Origin: Hyphomicrobiales bacterium
Lineage (GTDB): Bacteria > Pseudomonadota > Alphaproteobacteria > Rhizobiales > Aestuariivirgaceae
Direction of reading: 5' to 3'
NCBI GenBank assembly: GCA_027024225.1
Contig: JALVSR010000068.1
Location: forward strand, 1 to 37,057
Length of the DNA stretch: 37,057 bases
In this document: piece by piece, positions 1 to 8,529 of the stretch
Layout of the letters: each line of letters begins with the position of its first letter
Numbering within the stretch: position 1 is the stretch's first letter
Notes under the pieces: generated by a model
Told to the model about the DNA's origin: nothing
Seen by the model: the letters and a program-made list of their open reading frames with translations, nothing else
Databases searched by the model: none
Made by a program: the position numbers and the translations under genes

Positions 1-306
1 TGCAGACTTCCCGCAGACGCCCTTTGCGGCGTCCATAAAAAACAAGAGCGGGCCCGCTTCCGGACCCACCCTCCGCGAATTCCTCTCCGGGTGCGGACAT
101 CCACAACCCGAAGGTATGGGGTTCGTGTCCTCTATATAGTCCGCCCCACAAGAGGATGCAAGCGGCTGTTTCCACATCCGCCCGCCGGCGGAGCTTGACC
201 GCCCTTGCGCCTTGGGCCAAAGTTGCTCTCCCGCGCGGGGGCCGGCCGGGCCATGGCAATGGAAAGAGGGGCGCGGGAAGCTGTTGCAACAGGAAGGGAC
301 CGTGTC
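1..306. other. Non-coding leader region upstream of dnaN
   Basis: No convincing gene is visible here. Positions 16-33 form a 6-bp stem (gacgcc/ggcgtc), and 47-58 form a perfect 12-bp palindrome (agcgggcccgct). Read on the minus strand, that palindrome is followed by a T-rich run (positions 37-42 read as A on the plus strand), so it could be a weak terminator for something leaving the window to the left. A possible sigma-70-like promoter for dnaN is ttgacc at 195-200 and caaagt at 218-223, 17 bp apart, but its -10 element matches only 3 of 6 consensus bases. Partial DnaA-box-like strings (tccaca at 110-115 and 172-177) match only 7 of 9 positions and do not support an origin. No dnaA tail is visible. 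Confidence 0.4.
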
Positions 307-1422
307 ATGCGGGTGACCATCGAGCGCGACGCGTTCTTGAGCGCGCTGAGCCACGTGCAGAGCGTGGTGGAGCGGCGAAACACCATTCCCATTCTGGCCA
401 ACGTGCTCGTCCAGGCGCAGGAGAACAAGGTGCGGCTGACCGCCACCGACCTGGAGCTGGAAGTGGTGGAGGACGCCCCCGCCATGGTGGAAACCGCAGG
501 CGCGGTTACCGTGCCGGCCCATCTGCTGCATGATATCGTGCGCAAACTGCCCGAGGGCGCGCAGGTGCGGATCGACGAGCCGGAGCCGGGGCGCGTGATC
601 ATCGCGTCCGGGCGCTCGCGCTTCATGCTCTCCTCCCTGCCGGCGGAGGATTTTCCGGAGCTGGCGGCGCTGGAGCCGACGAATACCTTCTCCATAGGCA
701 CCGAGGACCTGAAGTTTCTGGTGGAGCGCACGCGCTTCGCCATCTCCACGGAAGAGACGCGCTATTACCTCAACGGCATCTTCTTTCACACTTCCGAGCA
801 GGAAGACGGGGTGAAGCTGCGCGCCGTGGCCACCGACGGCCACCGCCTGGCCTGGGCGGAGGTGATGGCCCCGGCGGGTGCGGCCGGCATGCCCGGCATC
901 ATCGTGCCGCGCAAGGCGGTGCTGGAGCTGATGCGGCTGTTCGACGCGGCGGGCGACGAGATAGAGGTGGCCCTGTCGGAAAACGCCATCCGTTTTTCCA
1001 TCGATGGCGTCATCATGACCACCAAGCTCATTGATGGGCGCTTCCCCGACTATGAGCGGGTCATCCCGCAAAACAACGACAAGCGGCTGGTGGTGGACAC
1101 GAAGCTGTTCGCCCAGGCCGTCGACCGCGTGTCCATCGTCTCTTCGGAAAAGGGCCGGGCGGTGAAATTCACCATCTCCCCCGACACCCTGCTGTTGTCC
1201 GTGAACAACCCCGAGGCCGGCTCGGCCGAGGAAGAGCTGGCGGCGGAATTCTCCGGTGGCGAGATGGAAATCGGCTTCAATGCCCGGTACCTGCTGGAAA
1301 TCGTCGGTCAGTTCGAGGGCGACACCGCCGAGTTCCTGTTGTCGGACGCCGGCTCGCCCACCATCATCCGCGACCCGGCGGAAGAGCGCGCCCTGTACGT
1401 GCTCATGCCCATGCGGGTCTGA
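307..1422 (+). CDS. dnaN: DNA polymerase III subunit beta (sliding clamp)
   Basis: This is the 371-aa beta clamp, which dimerises around DNA and tethers the replicative polymerase and many repair enzymes. The N-terminus MRVTIERDAFLSALSHVQ and the following VVERRNTIPILANVL are the family signature, and the C-terminus ends in the usual LMPMRV. Three clamp domains of about 120 residues each account for the whole length (E. coli protein: 366 aa). An in-frame start at 205 exists, but I chose 307 because it begins the conserved domain and is preceded by an aggaaggg Shine-Dalgarno sequence at 291-298. The start at 205 would add 34 poorly conserved residues. No recF or dnaA is adjacent. The next gene, proB, lies about 150 bp downstream on the same strand. 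Confidence 0.97.
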   Translation: MRVTIERDAFLSALSHVQSVVERRNTIPILANVLVQAQENKVRLTATDLELEVVEDAPAMVETAGAVTVPAHLLHDIVRKLPEGAQVRIDEPEPGRVIIASGRSRFMLSSLPAEDFPELAALEPTNTFSIGTEDLKFLVERTRFAISTEETRYYLNGIFFHTSEQEDGVKLRAVATDGHRLAWAEVMAPAGAAGMPGIIVPRKAVLELMRLFDAAGDEIEVALSENAIRFSIDGVIMTTKLIDGRFPDYERVIPQNNDKRLVVDTKLFAQAVDRVSIVSSEKGRAVKFTISPDTLLLSVNNPEAGSAEEELAAEFSGGEMEIGFNARYLLEIVGQFEGDTAEFLLSDAGSPTIIRDPAEERALYVLMPMRV

Positions 1423-1576
1423 GGACCGCGCTGGCGGGCCGCGGGTGCGGCCCGTGGGCGGCATTCATCGTCGACGTTTCGTTTGTCATTGACAATTCGT
1501 TCCGCGCCCGTAGTGCTGATGGCAATGGCGGAAACGTGGTCCGCCGAAGGCCTTGGCATCGTTGGATTCACGCGAC

Positions 1577-2719
1577 ATGAGCAACCCTCTGGCAAAGGCC
1601 CGCCGCGTGGTGGTGAAAATCGGCTCCGCGCTGTTGGTGGAGGCCGCAACCGGCCGCCTGAAACAGGACTGGCTCGCGGCGCTGGCGGAGGATCTGGGAG
1701 CGCTGCATGCGCGTGGCGCGGATGTCATGGTGGTGTCTTCCGGCGCCGTGGCGCTGGGCGCGCGCATGCTGGGAGTGCCGCTTGAGCGCCACAAGCGGCG
1801 TCTGGAAGAAAGCCAGGCGGCGGCTGCGGTGGGGCAGATCGCCCTGGCGCGGGCCTGGGCCGATGCCTTGTCCGCTCACGGCATCGTGGCCGCGCAGGTG
1901 CTGCTGACGCTGACCGACACGGAGGAACGCCGGCGCTACCTGAACGCGCGCGCCACCCTGTGCACCCTGATGAAGCATCGCGCCGTGCCGGTGATCAACG
2001 AGAACGACACCGTGGCCACGGACGAGATCCGCTATGGCGACAACGACCGGCTGGCGGCGCGCGTGGCTTCCATGATGCAGGCCGACTGCGTGGTGCTGCT
2101 TTCCGACGTGGACGGGCTCTACACGGCCCCGCCCGGCAGCCCCGGCGCGGAGCACATCGCCGTGGTGGAGGCCATCACGCCCGAGATCGCCGCCATGGCG
2201 GGCGAGGCGCAAACGCCGGTGGGCTCCGGCGGCATGAAGACGAAGCTGGAGGCGGCGCGCATCGCCACCAGCGCCGGGGCCGATCTCATCATCGCCAATG
2301 GCCATGCGCTGCATCCCATTCGCCGCGTGCTCGGGGGCGCGCGGCACACCTTGTTCAGGGCGCAGCGCAGCTCGCTGGCCGCGCGCAAGCGCTGGATCGC
2401 GGGCGCGCTGGCGCCGGCTGGCGCCATCGTCGTGGATGCGGGAGCGAAACGGGCGCTGTTGCAGAACCGTTCGCTGCTGCCGGTGGGCGTGGTGCGGGCG
2501 GAAGGCGATTTTTCGCGCGGGGACGCGGTGCGGGTGCTGGACGAGGAAGGTCATGAGCTGGCGCGCGGGCTCATCATGTACGATCGCGCCGATGTGGACA
2601 GGATCAAGGGGCGCCGATCGGAGGAAATAGAGGACATTCTGGGCTATCCGGCCCGCTCCGCGCTCATTCACCGCGACGATCTGGTGCTCACCGGCGAAGG
2701 GGCGAAGACCGATACCTGA
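1577..2719 (+). CDS. proB: Glutamate 5-kinase
   Basis: This enzyme catalyses ATP-dependent phosphorylation of glutamate to gamma-glutamyl phosphate, the first and feedback-inhibited step of proline synthesis in the cytoplasm. The 380-aa protein has an amino-acid-kinase domain with VVKIGS at 12-17, SSGAV at 54-58, NENDTV at 141-146 and GGMKTKL at 218-224. A C-terminal PUA domain follows from about residue 280. The ATG at 1577 gives the normal N-terminus ([16 protein letters not shown]). A TTG at 1553 would add eight residues, and neither start has a strong ribosome-binding site. In many alphaproteobacteria proB sits between obgE and proA; here neither is adjacent. The next gene starts 23 bp downstream and is probably cotranscribed. 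Confidence 0.96.
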   Translation: MSNPLAKARRVVVKIGSALLVEAATGRLKQDWLAALAEDLGALHARGADVMVVSSGAVALGARMLGVPLERHKRRLEESQAAAAVGQIALARAWADALSAHGIVAAQVLLTLTDTEERRRYLNARATLCTLMKHRAVPVINENDTVATDEIRYGDNDRLAARVASMMQADCVVLLSDVDGLYTAPPGSPGAEHIAVVEAITPEIAAMAGEAQTPVGSGGMKTKLEAARIATSAGADLIIANGHALHPIRRVLGGARHTLFRAQRSSLAARKRWIAGALAPAGAIVVDAGAKRALLQNRSLLPVGVVRAEGDFSRGDAVRVLDEEGHELARGLIMYDRADVDRIKGRRSEEIEDILGYPARSALIHRDDLVLTGEGAKTDT

Positions 2720-2742
2720 AAGGCGACGGGAGACCCACGGGC

Positions 2743-3303
2743 ATGGCGGCAGGAAGTGAGAAGCGTCCCATTCGCGCGCGCTACAGACTGGACGAGGAAA
2801 CCTTCCTGCAGGCCTCTCATGCCCTGTGGCGAAAGGGGCGGCGCAGCAAGAAGGTTCGCGTGCGTTCCGCCATCGTCCTGGCGGCCTTGCCGTTGGGAGC
2901 GTGGCTGGCCATGGCCTATGGCATGTGGTTCACCTTTTTCGCCATCATCGCGCTGGCGCTCATGCATTTCGTCTTTGACTGGCCGCTCACCCGCGCGTTC
3001 GTGCGCCGGCAGTTCGCCCAGCTGCCCTCCGCCGGCAAGACCCTGCGTTGGGAAATAGACCGCAAGGGGCTGAAGGTGCGCATCGACGGGGAGGAAGGAG
3101 ACTGGCAACGCATCGACTGGGAGGCGCTCACGGACATCACCGTGGCCGATGAAGGCTTCATCCTGCACCAACCGCACAACGTGAATCACTGGCTGCCCTT
3201 GCGGGCCTTCGCCACGGAAGAGGATCTCGGGCGCTTTCGCGAGCTGGTGGCGCGCTGGCGGCGGCGTCACGCCGCGGTAGATGCGAGACAAGACGCGGCC
3301 TGA
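2743..3303 (+). CDS. YcxB-like membrane protein of unknown function
   Basis: This 186-aa protein has two adjacent predicted transmembrane segments at about residues 42-60 and 62-78. They are preceded by a basic cytoplasmic stretch (KGRRSKKVRVR). The soluble C-terminal half carries the pattern seen in YcxB-type proteins: an LRWEIDRKGLKVR strand, then DWEALTDITVADEGFILH and a run ending in LPLRAF. That architecture matches the YcxB family, whose function is unknown. The assignment is from pattern only. The gene follows proB after 23 bp, so cotranscription is likely, but no functional link to proline synthesis is evident. It converges on dsbB with only 8 bp between the stop codons. Confidence 0.75.
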   Translation: MAAGSEKRPIRARYRLDEETFLQASHALWRKGRRSKKVRVRSAIVLAALPLGAWLAMAYGMWFTFFAIIALALMHFVFDWPLTRAFVRRQFAQLPSAGKTLRWEIDRKGLKVRIDGEEGDWQRIDWEALTDITVADEGFILHQPHNVNHWLPLRAFATEEDLGRFRELVARWRRRHAAVDARQDAA

Positions 3304-3311
3304 GCGGGATT

Positions 3312-3830
3312 TCAGGCCCGCCCTCGCCGTCCGCCCGCCCGCAGGGCGCCATAGAGCGCCAGCATGGCCAGCGCGAAGGAAACGACCGCATTCCATCCCG
3401 CCAGCGACAGGCCGAGGATGCGCACCGGCGCTTCGTCACACAGCACGACGCGCCTGTTCAGGTCCGGCAGGGCGACCGTGAAATCCATCCCGCCGGAAGA
3501 ACAGCTGGCGGGACCTTCCCACCATTTCCACTCGATGCCCGCATGCCAGCCGCCGATGCCGGCGTTCACCAGCAACAGTAGCGCCGCCAGCGCCAGCCCG
3601 ATGCGCAGCATGCCCGTGTTGCCCTTCACGGCGAACACCACCAGCGCCAGCCCGCCCGGCACCAGCGCGTACCACGGCTTGCGCTGCAGGTAGCACAGCG
3701 GACAGGGCTGATAGCCCAGGATGTGCTCGAAGGTGAGGGCACCAAGCACCATCAGCAGGGCCACGGCAAGGATCGTGACCGCCGCCAGGGTGGCGGGATC
3801 GCGCCAGTCGATGTCCTTTTCGCCGTTCAT
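3312..3830 (-). CDS. dsbB: Disulfide bond formation protein B
   Basis: This inner-membrane quinone reductase reoxidises periplasmic DsbA and passes electrons to quinone. At 172 aa it matches the family length (E. coli 176 aa) and shows four hydrophobic segments. The first periplasmic pair is CPLC (Cys43, Cys46), and the second pair is Cys110 (PASCSS) and Cys131 (VVLCDE), so all four redox cysteines are present. The start is well supported by aaaggag seven bases upstream of the ATG. It lies 144 bp downstream of yqaA on the same strand, a pairing often seen in alphaproteobacteria. No dsbA is in the window. A 12-bp direct repeat lies just upstream (3851-3862 and 3868-3879). Confidence 0.95.
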   Translation of the reverse strand: MNGEKDIDWRDPATLAAVTILAVALLMVLGALTFEHILGYQPCPLCYLQRKPWYALVPGGLALVVFAVKGNTGMLRIGLALAALLLLVNAGIGGWHAGIEWKWWEGPASCSSGGMDFTVALPDLNRRVVLCDEAPVRILGLSLAGWNAVVSFALAMLALYGALRAGGRRGRA

Positions 3831-3850
3831 GGGCGGCTCCTTTCGTCGAA

Positions 3851-3879
3851 AGAAGTGGTCGTTTTGCAGAAGTGGTCGT
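3851..3879. repeat. 12-bp direct repeat upstream of dsbB
   Basis: The sequence agaagtggtcgt occurs at 3851-3862 and again at 3868-3879, with a 17-bp period. It begins about 20 bp upstream of the dsbB start codon and overlaps the likely leader. The spacing is not a whole number of 10.5-bp helical turns. It could be a regulator-binding pair or a local slippage duplication, and nothing in the sequence decides between them. Confidence 0.5.
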
Positions 3880-3974
3880 GTTGCCGCCGTGGGCCGGAAA
3901 ATACCCCCGATCCACGCTCGCGGAACGGGCCGGGGAGGTCCGGAAGGGCTTCGGCCCCGGTGGCCGGATCGTCG

Positions 3975-4556
3975 TCAGAAAACGTAGCGCACCGCGATGA
4001 AACCGCCAACCAGCAGAATGCCCAGCGCCAGCGTCACCCAGCCCAGGTGGTTCTCCAGGATGCGCCGCGCCTGTGGGCCGAACCAGAACAGCAATGCCGC
4101 CACGAGAAAGAACCGCAGCCCCCGCGCCACCACGGAGGCGACGACAAAGACCCAGATGTCCAGCTCCGCCACGCCGCTGGCGATGGTGATGACCTTGTAG
4201 GGAAAGGGGGTGATGCCCGCGAACAGCACGATCAGGGCGCCATGCTCGTTGTACCAGTCGACGAAAGTGGAAAATTTCTCCTCCAGCCCGTAAAAGGACA
4301 CAATGGCCTGGCCTACCGAGTCGTACAGCAGCCAGCCGATGAGATAACCGGCCAGACCGCCAAGCACGGAGGATGCCGTGGCCACCAACGCGTAGCGGAA
4401 CACCCTGTCGCGCCGGGCCAGCCCCATGGGGATGAGCATGGCATCGGGAGGAACGGGAAAAACGGAGCTTTCGACAAAGGATACCAGCGCCAGCGCCCAT
4501 TCGGCATGACGGTGCGCGGCCAGCCTCATCAGCCATTCATAAACAGCGCGAATCAT
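3975..4556 (-). CDS. yqaA: YqaA/DedA family membrane protein
   Basis: This 193-aa polytopic membrane protein belongs to the DedA (SNARE-associated, VTT-domain) superfamily, some members of which act in lipid-carrier or small-molecule transport. Supporting motifs are VESSVFPVPPDAML at about 28-41, GGLAGYLIGW at 66-75 and FAGITPFPYKVITIASG at 112-128, followed by hydrophobic C-terminal helices. The reading frame extends upstream to 4799, but the conserved protein begins at MIRAVYEW (ATG at 4556). A start at 4571 (MALGIM) is also possible, and neither has a clear ribosome-binding site. The 5' end overlaps the start of the divergent lipase gene by two bases if both chosen starts are right. dsbB follows on the same strand. 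Confidence 0.88.
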   Translation of the reverse strand: MIRAVYEWLMRLAAHRHAEWALALVSFVESSVFPVPPDAMLIPMGLARRDRVFRYALVATASSVLGGLAGYLIGWLLYDSVGQAIVSFYGLEEKFSTFVDWYNEHGALIVLFAGITPFPYKVITIASGVAELDIWVFVVASVVARGLRFFLVAALLFWFGPQARRILENHLGWVTLALGILLVGGFIAVRYVF

Positions 4557-5616
4557 GATGCCCAAAGCCATAGCCCCGAACCGCGCCAATGTCCAAGCCG
4601 AACGCGGCGTCAGCCGGCCATTTCCCCTGGCCTGGCAGAGGGGACATGACGCGCGCGCGGCCCGCGCGGTATTGCTGGAAACCGCGGCCAAGCGCAAGCC
4701 GCCGGAGCTTTCGCCGCTGCTGTTGCAAACACCGGACGGATTTGCCCTGCGCTGCGCGGTGGCCCGCCCGGCGCGTTTCGCCCGCGGCACGGTGGTCATC
4801 CTGCCAGGGCGCGGTGACTATATCGAGCGCCATTACGAAACCATCGCGGAGCTTCTGGCGCGCGATCTGGCGGTGGCCATTTTCGACTGGCGCGGGCAGG
4901 GGCTCTCCCAGCGGCTGCTGAAAAATCGCCTGAAGGGGCATATTCGCGATTTCTCCCAATACGAGACGGACCTGGAAACCGTCATGCGTCGGCTGGTGCT
5001 GCCCGACATGCCGCCACCCCATTTCGCGCTGGCCATTTCCATGGGGGGACACGTGTTGTTGAAGGCCAGCTGGAAGCACCTGTGGTTCGCCCGCGGGATG
5101 CTCATCTCGCCGCTGGTGGACCTTCCGCATCATCCCCGCGAGCGCTGGCTGAAGCTACTGGTGCGGGTGGCGCCTTACGTGGGGTTGTCGCGGGCCTTCT
5201 TTCCGCTTCTGCCCAAGAGGCTCATGCGGCCGGAAGACTTCGAGAACAACGCCCTGACCTCCGATCGCCGGCGTTTTCTGCGCGAGGCGCGTTTTTTGCA
5301 GGAATATCCCGAGGTGGGCGTGGCCATTGCGCCCACGCTGGGCTGGCTGCACGCGGCGCTGAAATCCATAGGGCAGTTGCGCAACCTTGTGGATACGGGA
5401 GATGAGCCGCGCTGGCCCATGCTGGCGCTGGCGGCGGCGCAGGACAGGCTGGTGAACCCGGAAGCCCTGCGCCGGATGGCGCGCCAGGTGGGCAACCTGA
5501 AGGCCACCTTCCTGCATCGGGCGCGTCATGACATCACCATGGAGCGTGACGAACTGCGAGCCCTGTTCTGGGCCGCCTTCGACGCCTTCATCGAAGATGG
5601 GCAGCCAGCACTATAG
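4555..5616 (+). CDS. Alpha/beta hydrolase, PldB-like lysophospholipase or monoacylglycerol lipase
   Basis: This is an alpha/beta-hydrolase of the Hydrolase_4 group, predicted to cleave an acyl ester of a lysophospholipid or monoacylglycerol. It is 353 aa from the first ATG. The core starts near residue 55 (LLLQTPDGFALRC). An oxyanion-side stretch VVILPGRGDYIERHYETIAELL is followed by FDWRGQGLSQR at 110-120. The nucleophile is Ser162 in ALAISMGGH. The acid is probably the Asp of AAAQDRLVNPEAL, and the His is in RARHDITMERDE near the C-terminus. The first 40-50 residues look unconserved, so the true start may lie downstream of 4555. The exact substrate cannot be read from sequence. ltaE follows after 92 bp. 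Confidence 0.82.
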   Translation: MMPKAIAPNRANVQAERGVSRPFPLAWQRGHDARAARAVLLETAAKRKPPELSPLLLQTPDGFALRCAVARPARFARGTVVILPGRGDYIERHYETIAELLARDLAVAIFDWRGQGLSQRLLKNRLKGHIRDFSQYETDLETVMRRLVLPDMPPPHFALAISMGGHVLLKASWKHLWFARGMLISPLVDLPHHPRERWLKLLVRVAPYVGLSRAFFPLLPKRLMRPEDFENNALTSDRRRFLREARFLQEYPEVGVAIAPTLGWLHAALKSIGQLRNLVDTGDEPRWPMLALAAAQDRLVNPEALRRMARQVGNLKATFLHRARHDITMERDELRALFWAAFDAFIEDGQPAL

Positions 5617-5661
5617 GAAACGCGGGGCAAAGACCCCATTTCTGTTTCTGTTGGCGGACCT

Positions 5662-5677
5662 CGGGCAACCATGCCCG
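5662..5677 (+). other. Small hairpin in the ltaE leader
   Basis: The bases cgggca-acca-tgcccg form a perfect 6-bp stem with a four-base loop, 31 bp upstream of the ltaE start codon. No T-run follows, so it is not a classic terminator. It may simply be a stable leader hairpin. Confidence 0.3.
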
Positions 5678-5708
5678 TGCAACATTCGATAATACCGGGT
5701 CAGGCAAA

Positions 5709-6746
5709 ATGCATTTTCTTTCCGACAACACCGCCGGGGTGCATCCGGACATCCTGGAGGCCATCCAGCAGGCCAATGTTGGCCATGCGCCCAGCTATGG
5801 CGCGGATGGCTTCACGGAAGAGGCGGAAAAATTGCTGGAGCGGCTGTTCGAAACCGATCTCAGGGCTTATCTGGTGGCCACCGGCACGGCGGCGAACGCC
5901 CTGGCGCTTGCCGCCATGACGCCGCCCTATGGTGGCATCCTCTGTCACGAGGAGGCGCACATCAACACCGATGAATGCGGGGCGCCTGAATTCTTCACCG
6001 GCGCCAAGCTCATTCCGCTGCCCGGCGAGCACGGCAAGCTGACGCCGGAGGCGGTGCGCGAGCGGCTCGCGCGCTTCGCGCACGGCGAGCACCAGGTGAA
6101 ACCGGCGGTGCTATCCATAACCAATCCCACCGAATGGGGCGTGCTCTACACGCCGGAGGAAGTGCGCGCGCTGGCGGCGGTGGCGCACGAGCACGACATG
6201 CTGCTGCACGTGGATGGCGCGCGGTTCGCCAACGCGGTGGCCGCCCTGAACTGCCACCCGGACGACCTGGCCGGGCGCGCGGGCGTGGACGCCCTGTCGC
6301 TGGGCGCCACCAAGAACGGCGCGATGATGGGCGAGGCGGTGTTGTTCTTCGACACCGCGCTGGCGGTGGAGTTCCCGCGCCGACGCAAACGGGCGGGACA
6401 GCTGGTGTCCAAGAGCCGTTTCCTGGGGGCGCAGGTGGTGGCCTGGCTGGAGGACGACCTGTGGCTGGAGCTGGCCCTGCATGCCAACGCCATGGCGCGG
6501 CTGCTGGCGGCGCGGCTGGATGATTTCGACATGATCGACATCGCTGTGCCGGTGCAGACCAACATGGTGTTTGCCTGGTTGCCGCGCAAATTGCACGAGG
6601 CGCTGGTGGAAGAAGGGGCGGAATATCATTGCTGGCGGGAAGAGGAAAACCGCGTGCTGGCCCGTCTCGTGTGTTCGTGGCAGACCACGGAAGAAGAGAT
6701 AGAGGCCTTCATCACCGCCATCACCGCCCACGCCCACACCGCCTGA
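5709..6746 (+). CDS. ltaE: Low-specificity L-threonine aldolase (PLP-dependent)
   Basis: This enzyme cleaves L-threonine or L-allo-threonine to glycine and acetaldehyde and is a fold-type I PLP enzyme. The 345-aa protein has the family opening [16 protein letters not shown], a cofactor-phosphate region around [12 protein letters not shown] (55-66), an active-site segment [11 protein letters not shown] (166-176), and the PLP lysine Lys202 in [15 protein letters not shown]. The length fits the family. It lies 92 bp downstream of the lipase and 202 bp upstream of purH on the same strand. It supplies glycine and so links loosely to the neighbouring purine genes, although that link is inference. 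A beta-eliminating lyase paralogue is the only realistic alternative. Confidence 0.93.
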   Translation: MHFLSDNTAGVHPDILEAIQQANVGHAPSYGADGFTEEAEKLLERLFETDLRAYLVATGTAANALALAAMTPPYGGILCHEEAHINTDECGAPEFFTGAKLIPLPGEHGKLTPEAVRERLARFAHGEHQVKPAVLSITNPTEWGVLYTPEEVRALAAVAHEHDMLLHVDGARFANAVAALNCHPDDLAGRAGVDALSLGATKNGAMMGEAVLFFDTALAVEFPRRRKRAGQLVSKSRFLGAQVVAWLEDDLWLELALHANAMARLLAARLDDFDMIDIAVPVQTNMVFAWLPRKLHEALVEEGAEYHCWREEENRVLARLVCSWQTTEEEIEAFITAITAHAHTA

Positions 6747-6948
6747 CAACCCTGGTTCTCGCCGGAAGGAGCGTCATGGGTGCATACACGCCACGATTGG
6801 CGTCTTCGGGCCATTCCGTTCATCCGCAACGGCTCTGCCTTCATGCCCTCATGTCGGACGCAATGCACAGAGGGATGTTTTCTTTCGCGCGCGTTTCTGC
6901 CACATTCGCCGCCAGAGAGGTTCAAGGACAAGCAGGGAGGCAGTCGTC

Positions 6949-8529
6949 ATGGCCCAGCCCGTGCGCCGCGCGCTCGTTTCGGTTTCCGACAAGACGGGGC
7001 TCATCGATTTCGCCCGGGCGCTGGTGGAAAAGTTCGGCATAGAGATCATTTCCACCGGCGGCACCGCCCGCACGCTGAAGGAAGCGGGCATACCGGTGAA
7101 GGACGTTTCCGACGTTACCGGCTTTTCCGAGATCATGGACGGACGGGTGAAAACGCTGCATCCGGCCATTCACGGCGGCATCCTGGCCGTGCGCGGCAAC
7201 GCCGAGCACGAGGCGGCCATGGCCGAACACGGCATCGAACCCATCGACATGGTGGTGGTGAACCTCTACCCGTTCGAGGAAACGCTGGCGAAGGGCGCGG
7301 ATTACGAAACCATCGTGGAGAACATCGACATCGGCGGCCCGGCCATGATCCGCGCCGCGGCGAAGAACCACGCCGCGGTGGCGGTGGTGGTGGACCCGGC
7401 CGACTATGAGAAGGTTCTGGGTGACCTGGAACAGCACAATGGCGGCACCTGCGGCAAATTCCGCCGCAAGCTGGCGCAGAAGGCCTTCGCCCGCACCGCC
7501 GCCTATGACGCGGCCATTTCCAACTGGCTGGGCCGGGTGGTGGCCAGCCCGGATGCGCCGGAGGAGGCCTGGCCGGTGACCTTCACTGCCCAGTTCATCA
7601 AGAAGCAGGACATGCGCTACGGCGAAAACCCGCACCAGCGCGCCGCCTTTTACACCGACCGCGAAGGTGCGCAGGAACCCTGCATCGCCACCGCCGAGCA
7701 ATTACAGGGCAAGGAGCTCTCCTACAACAACATCGCCGATGCCGACGCGGCGCTGGAGTGCGTGAAGCAGTTCGACGAACGCCCTGCCTGCGTGATCGTC
7801 AAGCACGCCAATCCCTGCGGCGTGGCCGAGGCGGAAAGCCTGCTTGCGGCCTATGACCTCGCCTTTGAAACCGACCCCGAATCGGCCTTCGGCGGCATCA
7901 TCGCCTTCAACCGGCCGCTGGACGAGGAAACGGCGAAGGCCATCGTGGAGCGGCAGTTCGTGGAGGTGATCATCGCACCGGAAGTGACGGAAGCCGCGCG
8001 CGCGGCGGTGGCGAAGAAGAAGAACGTGCGCCTGCTGCAGACGGGCATGTGGGACGGCGCGCCACAACCGCGGCTGGACTTCAAGCGCGTCAATGGCGGC
8101 CTGCTGGTGCAGGATGCCGACCTCGACCTTTACAAGGAGCTGAAGGTGGTGACGAAGCGCGCGCCGACGGAAGAGGAGATGCGCGATCTCATTTTCGCCT
8201 GGAAGGTGTGCAAGTTCGTGAAGTCCAATGCCATCGTCTATGCCAGGGACAGCCGCACCATCGGCATCGGCGCGGGCCAGATGAGCCGGGTGAACTCCGC
8301 CCGCATCGCCCGCATCAAGGCAGAGCAGGCAGGCCTTCAGGTGGAAGGCTCGGTGGTGGCGTCCGATGCCTTCTTCCCCTTCGCCGACGGCCTGCTGGAG
8401 GCTGCGGGCGCGGGTTGCAAGGCGGTCATCCAGCCGGGCGGTTCCATCCGCGACGATGAGGTCATCGCCGCGGCGGATGAACACGGCATCGCCATGGTGT
8501 TCACCGGCATGCGGCATTTCCGCCACTGA
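6949..8529 (+). CDS. purH: Bifunctional AICAR transformylase / IMP cyclohydrolase
   Basis: This bifunctional enzyme catalyses the last two steps of de novo IMP synthesis. The 526-aa protein has an N-terminal IMP cyclohydrolase (MGS-like) domain with [11 protein letters not shown] near the start, [11 protein letters not shown] and [13 protein letters not shown]. The C-terminal AICAR transformylase domain has the catalytic Lys285-His286 pair in [10 protein letters not shown], plus [21 protein letters not shown] and [11 protein letters not shown]. The start at 6949 is preceded by a gggagg ribosome-binding site. The stop overlaps the start of the DUF459 gene (TGATG), which implies translational coupling. 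purE and purK lie about 1.2 kb downstream on the opposite strand. Confidence 0.98.
   Translation: MAQPVRRALVSVSDKTGLIDFARALVEKFGIEIISTGGTARTLKEAGIPVKDVSDVTGFSEIMDGRVKTLHPAIHGGILAVRGNAEHEAAMAEHGIEPIDMVVVNLYPFEETLAKGADYETIVENIDIGGPAMIRAAAKNHAAVAVVVDPADYEKVLGDLEQHNGGTCGKFRRKLAQKAFARTAAYDAAISNWLGRVVASPDAPEEAWPVTFTAQFIKKQDMRYGENPHQRAAFYTDREGAQEPCIATAEQLQGKELSYNNIADADAALECVKQFDERPACVIVKHANPCGVAEAESLLAAYDLAFETDPESAFGGIIAFNRPLDEETAKAIVERQFVEVIIAPEVTEAARAAVAKKKNVRLLQTGMWDGAPQPRLDFKRVNGGLLVQDADLDLYKELKVVTKRAPTEEEMRDLIFAWKVCKFVKSNAIVYARDSRTIGIGAGQMSRVNSARIARIKAEQAGLQVEGSVVASDAFFPFADGLLEAAGAGCKAVIQPGGSIRDDEVIAAADEHGIAMVFTGMRHFRH

Noticed and set aside
1-306. A replication origin upstream of dnaN
   Set aside because: There is no cluster of good DnaA boxes, no AT-rich unwinding region and no dnaA gene; the two weak box-like strings are within chance expectation.
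1568-2671. Long minus-strand frame opposite proB, and similar long antisense frames opposite clpB, purH and ptsP
   Set aside because: These are shadows caused by high GC and codon bias in the real genes; their translations are low-complexity and rich in His, Arg and Gly.
6776-7042. An 88-codon plus-strand frame between ltaE and purH with a strong ggaaggag ribosome-binding site
   Set aside because: Its codon third positions show no GC bias before it enters purH, and most of its later part overlaps purH out of frame, so it is probably not a protein gene.
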